DNA of 64,000 nucleotides from Copromyces sp. CBS 386.78 (taxonomy: Eukaryota; Ascomycota; Sordariomycetes; Sordariales; Sordariaceae): NCBI GenBank assembly GCA_030685235.1, contig MU839225.1, forward strand, positions 42,138 through 106,137, given 5' to 3'. A model generated the notes under the pieces. It ran no database searches and was not told the DNA's origin. It saw only the letters and a program-made list of their open reading frames with translations. Shown here piece after piece: positions 1 through 12,334 of the stretch. Position numbers and translations under genes: made by a program. Every line of letters begins with the position of its first letter. Position 1 is the first letter of the stretch.

Positions 1-33
1 GCTTCCCTTGGTGTCAGACTGGAACTTACCCAT
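1..33 (-). CDS. Possible 5' end of a gene running off the left edge
   Basis: On the minus strand an ATG at 33-31 is followed at once by GGTAAGTTCC, so it is either the first codons of a gene (reading Met-Gly-Lys-Phe-Gln-Ser) or a start codon followed by a classical intron donor after ATGG. The frame stays open to the window edge. The context upstream of the ATG resembles a fungal 5' leader. Only about 11 codons are visible, so neither product nor reality can be established. Confidence 0.25.
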   Translation of the reverse strand, partial: MGKFQSDTKGS

Positions 34-2547
34 GACAACTGAATGTTGATATGTCCTGTTCGAGGCAGGTACGGTAGGAATCGAGAAAAATTTTCGGGCA
101 ACTTGGCCGCTTGAGTAGGACGAGGTCGTCGGAAACGCGACGATTGGTGGTGCCCTGGTGTGTGGTGGTATGTTGTTCGCTACAGCAGCGCTTGAGGTTG
201 GGGGTTCAGTCGAGGTACACTGTGACTCTGGCGCAATGGGAGGAAAGATGGGATTTGGGCAGACGTGCGTCTGTTGGCCGTGGTAGGTAGACGGTAGACG
301 TCGAGGGAGATAGATTGACTGGTGGCTGCAAGGCCGAACGGCAATCTGCGCAGGCTTCGCGCACTTTGGGGCGACGCGGTACGGTAGCTCGGTCGTGGAC
401 GAGTGTAGCCGAGGGCGATGCTTGAACAAGGCAGGGCAGGCGAAGGCGGGCTAGACAGGCAAAGAGCCCAAAAGGGTCAGGAAATTGATCGTGACGGAAG
501 GGTACGTCTGGCACAAGCCATAGGAGACAGAAAGCCAGTTGGATGGAGGGCAAATGGAAGGCCAAAGGGTACGAGGTTGGTGGCCAGACCGTGAGGTGGT
601 ACTGGTCCCAGATACCACAATGGGACTGGCTCTGTAGGAGGTAGGTCCAGCCTTCAATGCGATGATGGATAGGCTACCTAGGTACCGGGCTTCCTTTTCG
701 ACCCTGACAAGGCGCATCGCATCCACGCCGCGTCACCTCGAGGCTCGGGTGTTCTAGAGGGTAGAGAGAGCTACGTACCTGCAACCTGAAGAAGCACGCA
801 GGCTGGCACCGCAAGGATTCGACGTTGATTGGAGAGTCTCCCTGGGCGAAGTCGTCGAGGGGGCGGGGTGTAGGTTGCAGATATTCTTCCGGACGGAATC
901 AGGAAGGAGTTGAGATCGGTCGTTGGGAGTTGGACCGCAGAAGTTGTGTCGATGCCGTGACCGATCAGTGATGTTGTTTGTATCTTGTGTGGATGCGCAG
1001 CCGTTCGGACCAGGTGCGGTGGGATGGGCGAGTGAAGCACGCCCCTCGGCGGCTGGCCTCGTTGCCCACTCATAATGCACGGCCTTCTCATCGGTGGACC
1101 CTCTGACTGTCTCTGTAGAGGTACCTAGGTCCAACCCGGTGCAAACCAAAGGGAGTCGGACCGGACAGTGCAAGTAAGGTATAGGTACTTGCATACGTCT
1201 TGGTCCACTATTTACCTTTCCCTGCCTCCGCTTTGCGGTGATCACCAACCCCATCAGTGTAAGAGTATGGACCAAATAGAGCTCTACCGATGCTAAGTGT
1301 TAGGTCGGTGTCTGGCCTCACTCAAAAGTCCGCCGGCTCGCTTGAGGAGGCAGTAGTTCTTGGTACAAGATCATCACGGCTGTGTACGGATGGCTTTACG
1401 CTTCGATTCTAACCTAATGCTGTCCGACCTGTCTCGAACAAATCCACGAGGGGTGCTCAACGACTATGATACGAACCGTTGAGCGTTCGAGTCTTGGAGG
1501 ATCGAAAAGTGTTTCGGTACCGAAGTGGAAATTTCACAACATCTGAGACTTGTAAGCTTCAGTTCCAACTTGTCATTTCAAGGAAGGTCCGCCGGCCGAG
1601 TCAAACGTGCGATATCCCTGTCTACCTATAACAGGAAGGAATGCGTCGAAGCCACTCTGGGAGTTCTACTTCACTGTAATATAGCCTACCCTCCTCCAGG
1701 TTATCCATCCTCCGAACAATCAACTAAAGTTCTTTTTACTATCAATGATTTGAACGCGACCTCAATGTCTGTCAAATCTTAAACAAGAGAACCCTATAGC
1801 ACCATACATGCTCGGCGCCCACCGAGTGGGGGCAACCTAGGCTACACTACAGTCTTCGGATTCCTATCCGGGCCATCAGGCTCCGCATATCCACCTGCCG
1901 TCTCAAAGATCCAGACGGGACGCGCCTCCTCCGTCCGGGCTGGAGGTTTTCCAGAATTGTCATCATCATCATCATCATCAATTTGTGGATTGTCCACAGC
2001 GCCTCCACGTTCGGTCATACTTGACCATGTGTTCAATCGGCCGGAGATGGCAGTAGATTGGTATTTTCGAACTCAAGCCTCAGGGATGGGAGTCTGGATG
2101 GTCGACTCTACAAGCCGCTGACAGCCATCCAGAAGTGGATTGAGTTATGCCAGCCTGCCTCCCAACCCCTCTCATCTGGACAACTGCCCCTGCTTAATTA
2201 CGGTGCTCGTGTCGCCAAGGGACGCTCCCCTCAGAGCGCGTCAAGCAGCAGTCTTGTTTTCGAGCCGCTTGTGATACCGTAATACAACAGCGGTAGCGCG
2301 GCACACCGAAAGCAAAGCAACCAATAGTCACCACGCCCTGCCGAGCATTCTCTTCGGGGATGCCAGAGCGCTGCCCTTCATGCATATCAAAGCAAGCCGG
2401 GAGGATTGAGAACAGCTGAAAGAAGCCGGGAAGCTCGACACTGAGTATGAGCAGTCTGGAGTGCCCCTCCTCGCCTAACATCTCACCAACCGTTGTACCT
2501 CTGCGGCGACTTTGACGGTTTCATAGGGACGCACCTCGGTTTTTGGG

Positions 2548-2580
<33 letters not shown>

Positions 2581-4005
2581 ACTCCCTGGGCATGAACGAG
2601 TTGCTTCTCGAGAGAGTTGCTTCTCGCTATCTTCTCTGTTATCCCCGCCCCCCACTCTCATCCTTGGACCAACCACTGGAAAACTGAGACCGGTCAATGC
2701 AGGAGGGGGTCGGCTAAGAAAGGCACTATGCAAAAGATGCCACACACGGCGCGGAAACGGCGAGGCCAAGCCTTGCGTAAGCCGAAGGGTCTGGACCACG
2801 GCCTTACTCGGGTACGGCAACGGGGACCAGGATGAGAATGGAACGGCCGCGGGGCCATGTCCGAAGGGGGGTGGTGTCCCGAATTCGGACGAGAGTGACG
2901 GTGTCTCCGAGAAGCAAAGCAGATACGAGCAACCATGCGTAGGCCAAGGGACGAGGGGGATTGTCCGACTAACTGCCGGGGAATTCGATCACAAGGAATG
3001 CTGTCTGCATTCATCGAAGAAGCTTTCCAGGTGGCAGAGAGTGCTGGAAGAAGAGAGGGCTGATCTGCCTTCTGCGAGCTCACTCAACTCGCCCACGGAC
3101 AGGCTTGCTTCAGGATGGATGGGTCTCTCATGAGATATGGTATGCCATGGCACGCCATACGGATATACTCGACAACGCATTCCGGACACTTTTGTTGCAG
3201 GAAGAGATTGAATCAGCAACCCATAATGCCCCAGGTCGCCCAGCTCCGGTGCTGATTATCGAATAGTCGAAGAGGGACAGCCACCAATGGTTCGGTCGTG
3301 TTCCCGATTGCTTCTTCCGAAGTTCTGATGCAGCAACCGATGGCACTTTCACTTCTCCATTGTTCTTTACATCCTAGCCACAACTCCCTGGCTGCTCCCG
3401 TCCCACACGCAGTCTTATTCCGACTGGCATGCACAGGTTATATCGATTTTGCTCCAATCCAGTTGTTGACTTGTGATCTCTGAGCCTGAAGAGGTACTGA
3501 CTATCATTTGATCTGTTGAGATCGTAGTGTACTGTGTGAAGAGGAAGGGATAACATACCCAGCAGGTAACCGTACCCTTACTGATCTTGGGGAGGATGCG
3601 CTTCAAGCTACCTAGGTATCAGCCATGGATTTTTGAAACTACAGCAAAATTCTTTCTCCAACAATCGACCTCCAGGTTGTGCTTACCACACGGGCCAACC
3701 ACCAGCTTATGGTGTCGTCAACACCGGCGCAGGACGTGAAGTGACTGCCCTTCCTCGTGAAAGCTCGTCTTGGCAGGAACCAGGGGACATTTAATATGGA
3801 GATAGAAATGGGGACAGTGATCAAGTGGGGCAGCCGTAACACGTGAGGATAACAGTTATCGCAATTCGAGGTCCCACGTCCGGCCGGCAATGGAACTGAA
3901 GCTCTCATTCCACTTCGGCATTGTGAAGTCGCGATAGTTTATAAACTTTAAGGTCCATCATTGCAATCCGTTACCCATCAGGTTGACGAATCACCGACCG
4001 TAAAG
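34..4005. other. Intergenic, no gene recognised
   Basis: The open frames here are short, overlap one another on both strands and match no protein I recognise. The stretch holds an ATC trinucleotide tract near 1960-1981, an uninterrupted A30 tract at 2548-2577, and two copies of the palindromic motif GCTACCTAGGTA at 673-684 and 3607-3618. The right part should include the COQ9 promoter. A multi-exon gene or a non-coding RNA cannot be excluded. Confidence 0.5.
2548..2577 (+). repeat. A30 homopolymer
   Basis: Thirty consecutive adenines. It could be a mononucleotide microsatellite or the 3' tail of an old retroposed RNA. I saw no target-site duplication that decides between them. A long frame starting here with poly-lysine is only a by-product of the tract. 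Confidence 0.9.
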
Positions 4006-5044
4006 ATGCGCCCATCACAGATACCCCTCCGCCGCGCCGCCCGGCAAATCTTCTCCTCTTCCTCCACGATCCGCGCCGCGGCACCCGCCCCGATTGCCGG
4101 CCGTTCCCTAAGCACCACCACCGGCTCCGACTGCACATGCGGAAACGGCAGCAGACGCCCTCGCCAAATACAACGCAGCCAGAAGCTTCAGCAGCAGCAA
4201 AAACAACAACAACGCAGCTCCTACCACTCCTACGACCACCCCTCCTCTCCCGCCTCCTTCACGCCCGTCGAGGAATCCATCCTCAGCGCCGCCTACCTTC
4301 ACGTCCCAGCGCACGGCTTCACATCCTCCGCGCTGGCCGCCGGCGCCCGCGATGCCGGATACCTGGACATCAGCCCGACGATCCTGCCCGAGGGCGCCTT
4401 CACTTTGATCCGATACCACCTGGTGAAGCAGCGGGAAGGTTTGGCGGCGCGGGCAAGGGAGCTTTTTGGCGGGGAGGGACATGTGGGAGCTTATAAACCC
4501 GGCGGGCTGTCGGAGAGGGAGATCAAGGGAAGAGTTGAGGCTTTGGTGTGGGAAAGGTTGATGGGGAATAGGGAGGTTATTGGACGGTGGCAGGAGGTTA
4601 GTTCTCCCCCTTTCTCCTACCTTCGATACTCGCAGAAAGGCCGCTGTTATGGAATAACTGTGTTATGCTCACTTACATCGACGGACTGACATTATCACAC
4701 TCTCCGCTTAGGCTCTAGCAATCATGGCACAACCATCCTATGTCCCACCCTCGCTCAAGGAGCTCGCCCTTCTCTCGGACGAGATCCTCTTCCTCGCCGG
4801 CGACTCCTCCGTCGACCCATCGTGGTATACCAAGCGCGCTTCGCTCTCCACGATATACGCCGCTGCCGAGTTGTTTATGACCAACGACCACTCCCCTGAG
4901 TTTATGGATACCCGTGCATTTTTGAACCGCAGGCTCAGGGAGGTGAATGAGGTCGGTGGTGTGTTTAGGAACTTGCGCGAGTGGGTTGGGTTCACTGCCA
5001 CGGCGGGCGTCAATGTGTTGCGGAGCAAGGGTGTCAGGATATAG
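4006..5044 (+). CDS. coq9: Ubiquinone biosynthesis protein COQ9, mitochondrial
   Basis: COQ9 is a lipid-binding protein of the mitochondrial inner membrane that supports COQ7 in the hydroxylation step of coenzyme Q synthesis. There are two exons, 4006-4596 and 4712-5044, joined in phase 0 at GTTAGT...TTAG, giving a protein of about 307 residues. The N-terminus is rich in Arg, Ser and Ala with no acidic residues at first, as expected of a mitochondrial presequence, and a Gln-rich linker follows. The helical COQ9 region starts near FTPVEESILSAAYLHVP and ends with a conserved-looking stretch that includes YTKRASLSTIYAAAELFMTND. I chose the ATG at 4006 because it begins the presequence-like segment. 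The gene is convergent with SMC6. Confidence 0.9.
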
Positions 5045-5534
5045 AGATCTTTTTTTTTTAGAGACGGGAGTCCATAGAAAGGACGCGCGGGCGTCACGCA
5101 TGTCAGTGAACTCCGCTGATGATTGCTTGCGAAGGAGCGTTCTGGTTTACCGTTCGTAAGCTTCAGTCATACGACACGCCAAAAGGACGGTAACAGGAGA
5201 AGGAAAGGCCAAACCCGGGTAGAAATATCCCATTGCAAGATGGCGTCGTACGTAAAGATTGTAAAACATACACACATTCCAGGTGCCCAAGATTATGAAC
5301 ACTTATATAATGCGCCCACATGTCTGCCACAGAAAAAAATAAAGTACGCTATGAAAACGCCAAACGCGAACACGCAATGACATCCCAGTCAGTCCATGCA
5401 AGACACCGGCCTCTATCTGCTCTTTGCGCCCCTTTGACGCCTGCCTATACTCTGACAGGACTTGTACAAATATCCACCCATGGAGATCAAGACTCGAGAA
5501 CAGAAACAAGATCAAGGCAAAAGAGCACTCGATT
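5045..5534. other. Convergent 3' intergenic region
   Basis: This spacer lies between the stop codons of COQ9 (+) and SMC6 (-). It presumably carries both 3' UTRs and polyadenylation signals. No gene or repeat was seen. Confidence 0.6.
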
Positions 5535-8500
5535 TCAATGGTCGGCCAACGTCCTCTGGCGTGGATCCGTCAGTCTAGACATATGTTGTTAGTTCAAATA
5601 CAAGTATTGACAAAGAAGGGAACGAAGGATACGTACCGAATAATCTTGACGTCCTTATCGAGGGTATTGCGTCCCTCGATGGCATTCGGTGTGATAAAGA
5701 TGTACTGCCGATTTACGGACCGACGAGCGGCAGTGATCTGTGGCCATGTTAGCGATTAAACATATATCGTTGCTGCTATCAGTGTACTCACCAGCATGTT
5801 TGTGCTGATTGCACGGTTGACATTGTCCATGAACACGTCGAACTCATCCAAGCATCTGAGCGGGCTTCCCATGGCCTCCCAGATACTCAACAGCAGGCAG
5901 ATTGACGAGAAAGACTTCTCGCCGCCCGATAATGTCTTTGTGTTTCTCCCGGCTGCCCTCTTCTCGGTCTTGTCGGGCTCGACCACCAGATCCAGCGCTT
6001 TCCGCTCGTGATCTAGTAGCAACTTGCCTCTGAAGCCACGCTCGCTGAGCAGGTAGATGAAGTTGGCCCGGCTCTGTGACGAGATGTACCGCTGGAACTT
6101 GCGCCACTTCTCGAGACGGATGGTCAGGGTCCGACGGAGACGAGAGGGAACCGTCTTCAGGCCTTCAAGAGATTTCTTGGCACCATCATAGGTCTCCTTC
6201 GCCCTCGTGAGGTTCGCCAAAACTTCCTCATCGCTCATGCCCCTCTTGCGTCGCTCTTTGTCTAGTTGCTCCTGAATTTTTTGGTATTGCTTCTCCAGCT
6301 CCTCGTACTTGTCGGTTGGGTTAACGTGGGCTCGTTCTTCGCTCCCCAAAGCTTCAACGACTTGTTTTATGAAAGTGGCGACTGCTTTGGCACCCTTTTC
6401 ACGTTCCTTCTCAGCTTCCTCCTTGTCCTTGGTGAACATGTCGAACTCTACATGGGCTTCATTGACCTCTGTGAGGTTGATCTTCTGCAAATCTTGCAGT
6501 CTGGTCTTCTTCCCCTGCAATCTATTCACTTCCTCTTCATATTTCTCAAACTCCCTCTTGATTTCCGTGAGTTGAGCCTGGGCTTCCGATGATGCGCGAT
6601 TCTTCTCATCTTTCCTTAACCGAAGGTTGCCGTATTGAAGCCCGCAAGCCTCCTCCTTTTCCTTGGCATCAGTTAATTCAGCCTTTAAGCCTGTAAGGCG
6701 AGAATCGCCACCTTCGTATTGATCAAGTTCATACTGCACTTGTTCGACTTGAACCATAGCATGCCGCAATTCGCTGTCGAGGGTTTTCTTGTCTCTCTGG
6801 ATCTTAGTGAGGTCGCTAGTGAACTTCTGGACCTCTTGTTGCAGCCGACGATGTTCACGATCAAGTACGCTGTACTCTTGCTCCAAGTGTCGAAGCGTCT
6901 CCTTTTGATAAGCAACCCGCGAACCGACATCCGCCTTCATCCGTGGGAGGCGGTTACGTTGGGGCTGCACAGGAGAGGTCGAGAAACCTCCGCTGCTGTT
7001 GACAACCAGTCGGAGTCCTTCGTCCCTCTTCCTGTCGTGGAAACTTAGACAGGCCTTGACGTTCCGGGGGCGTGCTCCACTGAACATGACATCCTCGGCT
7101 TTAGTACGCTCTGGTATCAGGATAACCTGCTCAATCATCTGGTTGATGATCAACTGATCGCGCACCATCATGCTGTCAATTTTCAACACACGAAGAATCG
7201 TGTCAAAGCAAGGGTCAGGTTCTTTGCCGTCTGTGTTGAGCGGATGTCGATTGCCGATAAGTACCGGGCACCCCCGGATGTGGAGTCTGTTCATCAAGCC
7301 CTGAAGCAATTTTTGTTCGGCCATGCTCTGGACGATAAATGCATTGAGGGTGTTTCCAAACGTTTTTTCCAGGATCGAAGACCACTCCGGCTTCAGGAGC
7401 TGGATATAAGTGCCGAGCGGCCCCACCGGTTTGTTCTGAAACCTGGTCTCTTTCTCAATCATCTTTAGTAGTTCGGGAACTCTGGGCTCGTAACCTGCAT
7501 AGATAGAGCCTTGATCCTTCTCGGAGGTCCGTAACTGCTGTTCCGCTACGGTAATTTCGTCCCGCTTGCTACCACATTCGGTGGCCTTGGCGTCCCGGGC
7601 TTTTTTGGCTTCGTCAACTTTGTTTAGCAGGTTCCTCTCGTCGTCTTTGGCGTTGGAGATCTTGACCTCGACTTCTGTAACGCGCTGTTTGGCCTTCTCA
7701 AGCTCCCGGTTTCTGGAAAGAATTGCCTCTCCTGTGGCTTCCTCGAGGCGCCGTTCTTCGGCCGCAACCTTTTGTTCGAAGTCCTTTACTGTCGTGGCTG
7801 CACTTCTCAAACTTTGGTGGGCTGCCCGTTCGTCTGCTTGGATTTGTTGCAACTCATCCCTGATTGTTTGAGCTTTCTTCTTCCTCTCGTCCACCTGCTC
7901 TTCAAATTCGGTTTTTCGCTGGATAGCCGCCTGCAGTTCCTTCTTAAGGTTCTCGATCTTGTCTTCAACGCGCTCCAAAGCGGCGCCCTTGACACTTTTC
8001 TGACGGTCTGCTTCGGCAATTTTATCCGCAAGTTCGGCAATCTTCTCGTCCAATTGTGTCAGCTTGACCTCCTCTTGGACTACTTGGAGCCAACACATCT
8101 GTTTCCGAAGCTGAGCCTGTTTGGCTTTCAGCTTGCGATTCCCGTCAAGGGCGTCCTTAAAGCTCTTTGCTCGTTTGAGCTCCTCCGCAGCGGCTTTGAC
8201 GCGCTCCTCCTGGTCGGGAATTTTGGCATCGATTGACTCCAGATTTTCGGCGATCAACCTGTAGTCATTGTCCAGCTGTTGCAGCTGTACACCTTCGATG
8301 AAGAACTTGTACTTTTGCTGTTTGGTAGACGAGTTGAGGAACTGGCGGGCATTGTCCTGCGAAAGCACGTTCAAGGGATTGTCCACCTGCAGGGCGTAGT
8401 ACTCGACGATCTCCTCGACGTCCTTCTTTTTGGTAGATACGATCTGGCCAGTGGCCGTCTTGACCTTGAAGCTGCTGCTGCCGGACTTGGAAAAGTGGCG

Positions 8501-9257
8501 CTCGACGCTGATAGAATCGCCGTAAACGTCATGCCTGTAGGCATCTTGGCCTTGGTTTTTTATTTTGACAATCAAAACAGACTTTTCGGCGCCCTCCTTG
8601 ACGAAGGTCTTGAGACTTCCTCCGCGATTAGTTGAGCTGGCCTTGCCACCAAGACAAAGAGTGATGGCGGTCAAGATGGCGCTCTTTCCACTTCCGTTTT
8701 CGCCCACGATGAAGTTGAGAAGCGGGCCGAGTTCACAGTGTAGCCGGGTGTGACACATAAAGTTGATGCATGTGATGCTTTGCAAGATGCCGTTATCGGC
8801 CACCGCGTTGTCTCCCAACCTGTTAGGTTTGAAGCGTAGTCTCTGGGTGGCTCGCTGGTCGTCGGCATCCTGGTGTTGCAGATGTTCAAAGTTGTTGTCA
8901 CGCAGCAACTCGTACTGTGTTTTTGGGGGCGAGTCTGGCGATCCCGCATGGCCTCGTTCATCGTCGACATCAGCGTCGTTGTCATCGGCTGGAGTCGCTT
9001 GGCGAGCGGTGGCCACACGGGCTCTTTTGGCATGGTTGGCATTGGAGCGCTGTGTAGCATGTTAGCAGGCAGTTTTCTGGGGTTCGGGCGGCATGTAGAT
9101 TTCTAGATTTATTGATGTCGGCGTGTAGATGGACAAGGCACGTATAGCTTACCGTAGCGGTTTCTCCTTCGCTATCATCGCTCGTGGGCGCCGCCCGTTG
9201 ACGTTTTCGCGAGGACTCGGCGTTGGCCTCGCCGTCCAGCAGTGTTCGTGCCGGCAT
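5535..9257 (-). CDS. smc6: Structural maintenance of chromosomes protein 6
   Basis: SMC6 is the ATPase partner of SMC5 in the nuclear SMC5/6 complex, which acts in recombinational repair and replication-fork stability. There are four exons (9153-9257, 5792-9049, 5637-5737, 5535-5574); all junctions keep frame and give about 1167 residues. Exon 1 encodes a basic, Ser-rich N-terminus. A Walker A motif (GENGSGKS) lies near residue 151. A coiled coil follows, with a hinge in roughly residues 550-700, then a second coiled coil. The C-terminal head carries the ABC signature LSGGEKSFS near residue 1076 and the Walker B/D-loop segment DEFDVFMDNVNR. The last residues are encoded by two very small exons. 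The start is the ATG at 9257; the long middle frame alone lacks an ATG start. It shares an upstream region of about 900 bp with the ecdysoneless-family gene on the other strand. Confidence 0.96.
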
Positions 9258-10157
9258 GGTGGTGGAAGTGCTGAATGGCTGCGCCTAGCCGCACGTAGGT
9301 GGGATCCTAGACAAGAACCAGAGACGGTGGGAGGGAAAAAGAACCCAAGATGGAAGAAGGTTGTCTGGAGAGGAATGTTAATAATGAGGAATGTTGGATC
9401 AGCTTAAAAAGAGAAGCCGAGGAGCGCTGAGCGCTGCCCTCCGTCTCTTTTGAAACCTGGTTTCGAAGTGCGCATCCAGTGTGCCATCGACAGGCAAGTA
9501 GAAAACGCGTCTCAACGCGGGGAGTCTGCAACACACAGTAAAGGCCCGGTCGCCCCACTTGGCGCTTGTGGTTCGGAGTCCCATTAACGGGACTCTTCGC
9601 TAGAGGTACTCAGGCGCGTGAAATGTTAGAGCGAAGTCACGGGATCACGCACTAGGCTGGTGGGGGTTGGGGAAAGTGCGGGGATACCTGGCTAGGGGAG
9701 CTCTGCATCCAATGTTAAAGCAGATAGGTAGTGTCGGGTACCTCGTAGTACCTGCCTACCCCCACCTGTCCCACTTACACTAGTCTACTAGACTCTAGGC
9801 TAGGTACTCCCTGGTCCGGACCTGTACAAAAAAAGGTCAGATAGTTGCGTAGACACCAAACGACACGGACCTGTTCAACGTCACACAAAGAAAAAAGAGG
9901 TCGACTGCCGAAGTAACTGACAATTTCGAATGTAAAGGTCGGCTCATCGGCAGGACTATGATAGTTTGATTGTGTTATTCCTCAAAATCATAACGTACAA
10001 TCAACGGCAAGTGACCAGAGGCAATAGCCTGCTGTGAAGACAAAGCCGTATAGGCACCAGAAGGCTCCAAAGTTGAGAAGCAGGAGACATCCGATTCCAA
10101 GAAGATTGAAAAAGGAACTGAACAGGAAAAGGTGCCGGAACACAACTGAAGAAAAAG
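9258..10157. promoter_or_regulatory. Divergent promoter region between smc6 and the ecdysoneless-family gene
   Basis: About 900 bp separate two outward-facing start codons, so both promoters should lie here. I see no convincing TATA box. The stretch contains several CTAGG/GGTACC-type intergenic motifs around 9735-9812 but no gene. Confidence 0.5.
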
Positions 10158-12334
10158 ATGGATGAGTCCACAAACGAGCCAAGACCGGGAGACGACGCCT
10201 TCAATGGTTTCCATATGAGCCTCCCAGAGAATTGTGTTGAGTACATGCTCTTCGTCATCAACGATCACCCTGAAGCCCAACGAACCACGCTCTCGAGCCT
10301 GGAAACAACCAGGAAAGTGGCCCTTCGGAGACTTGATGAGCTTACCAAAGATTACATCTGGCAACGCGAGCCTTTGAAGCTTGAAACGAAAATAGAGAAT
10401 GGCACGTCTTGCTTTGCTACTACACCTTCCAGTTACACCCTCCTATCCCAGAATTCATGCTAACTAAACAGTCAACCGCAGGCTTGGTTTACCTTCATGG
10501 CCGTACTGATTACGGTGACAATGTCGAAGACGAATGGCTGATAGTCTACTTCCTTCGAGCCCTGAGCCTCTCCTTTCCCAACCTTTGGATCCGCATCTTC
10601 GACAGCGACGGCGAGTTCCTCCTCATCGAAGCGGCCAAAGTCCTCCCCAAATGGCTGAGTCCCGAGATGGACGCCAACCGCGTATGGATCAACTCGGGCC
10701 AGCTCCGCATCATCCCCCTTCTTTCATCCTCGCCAGCTTCCACTTCCAAGGCCCATCAACAAATCTCCCTCCACGAAGCCCTCTCAGTGATCAGGACCAC
10801 CCCCACCCTCCTCACCCACTCCCCCTTCATAGAAGCCGAAGCCTTCTACCGCCTTGAGAAATACCCGGGACAGATCACCTCCTCCCTCCACCACACCCTC
10901 GTCGCCATCCCTCGCAAACTAGCTTACATTCTCCACGAGCGCCCCAAGGCCGTCGCCCCCGCCACCGAAGCCTTCTACCTCCGCGACCCCGTCTCGCTAA
11001 AACCACTTCTCGCCACCACTTCCAAGTCTTTGTTGTTCCCACCAACAGACCTGGTCACAATCAGTGTCCGCCTCACCAAGGTCCTTTACGCCCAACTCAA
11101 GTCACAGCACTTTGATCCGCCGCCGGTATGGAGGGATCACTTCAAAATCCAGGGTGCGCAGCTTGAAGAGCTGTCACTGTCTACAGAAACGGAAGAGGGT
11201 AGACAAGCCCTCCAGAAGCTGCAAACGCTCACCAGGCTGGAGATGGGCATGAAACTCACCACGGGCTTTGAGATCCTTGCTCGCGGCGCGGAGAAGAGCG
11301 ATAGTCGGGTGGCGAGGGAGGTAGCGCTGTTGCTGGAGGACCTGGCGGAAGATGGCGAGGAGAATGCGTTGCCGACTGATGAGGAGATTAAGGGTTGGCA
11401 GGATGTGGATAAGGAGGATGATGATGGGTGGATGGATATTGATTTTGCGGATTTTGAGAGGGAGTTGGCTGGTGGTGGTGGTGGTGGTGGTGGTGGCTGG
11501 ATGGGGGGACTACCGGAGGAGCAACAGCAGAAGAAGAAGGACGGTGTGGATGGGACCGCTGGTAAAATGCCGACCTTCCGAGATGCTACTATACAAGCCG
11601 ATTTACGCAAGATCGTCTCCCGGTTCGAGGCCTTCCTGAACGACGAAACAGCAGGTCTTGACGGAGCTGAGATTGACGAGATGGATCAGGATGATGACAA
11701 CGACGAGGAGGAGGAGGAGGAGGACTCAGATATTGATACCGACGACGACGAAGACGAAGACAAGGAAGTGAGTTTCGACGAAGAGCAGTTCTCGAGAATG
11801 ATGAGAGAGATGATGGGGATTCCGACGATAGGATCCGAGACCACCGCATCTCAGCAGAAGCCTGACACGAAGGGAAAGGGGAAGGAAAAGACTGCTGCCG
11901 AGAGTGAGGACGAGGAGAGCATGGGCAAAGACGAACAAGAACTCGAAGCTCTCATGGCTCAGATGGAAAAGGAACTAAACTCGTACGGCGCGCTACAGCT
12001 GGACTCTCAAAAGGCCAAGGTCAAGACCTCCAGCTCTACGAGAACGTTAAAGGGCGAGGTTCAAGGAGAGTCATCAAAGGGCGAAACCCAAGAAGTAGTC
12101 AAGACCACGGCGGCGGATGATGAGAGTGGTGATGGTGAGGAGGGGGGGGACGAAGAGGAAGAAGGAGAGGAAGGTGAGGATGTCGACCTTGACTATAATC
12201 TGGCCAAGAACTTGCTGGAGAGCTTCAAGAGCCAGGCGGGCATGGCTGGTCCAGCGGGAAACCTGCTTGGGTTGATGGGCATGATGTTACCCCGTGACGA
12301 AGAGGATTCCGATGGGGAGGGTAAGCCCCGCTAG
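10158..12334 (+). CDS. Ecdysoneless (ECD/SGT1-type) family protein
   Basis: Proteins of the ecdysoneless family (often annotated as regulatory factor Sgt1, unrelated to the CS-domain SGT1 of yeast) take part in cell-cycle control, transcription and pre-mRNA splicing in animals; their role in moulds is poorly known. The model is exon 1 at 10158-10431 and exon 2 at 10482-12334, joined through a 50-nt intron with a TGCTAAC branch site, giving about 708 residues. The N-terminal half carries family hallmarks: VEYMLFVINDHP, YIWQREP, TDYGDNVEDEWLIVY, DSDGEFLLIEAA and LPKWLSPE. The C-terminal half is acidic and low in complexity, with a Gly run encoded by a GGT microsatellite and long Asp/Glu tracts. 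The donor GTTACA is weak, so the residues at the exon junction are the least certain part. Confidence 0.88.
11471..11496 (+). repeat. GGT trinucleotide microsatellite in coding sequence
   Basis: About nine GGT/GGC codons encode an uninterrupted glycine run within the acidic part of the ecdysoneless-family protein. Copy number may vary between strains without breaking the frame. Confidence 0.8.

Noticed and set aside
754..1275. A 173-codon minus-strand frame near the left end
   Set aside because: Composition is not protein-like and another frame on the same strand is open over the same DNA.
2543..3133. A 196-codon plus-strand frame
   Set aside because: It starts by reading the A30 tract as poly-lysine, overlaps several equally open frames on both strands and resembles no protein.
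7772..8236. Plus-strand frames opposite smc6
   Set aside because: Leu/Phe-rich antisense readings of coiled-coil codons, with no independent support.
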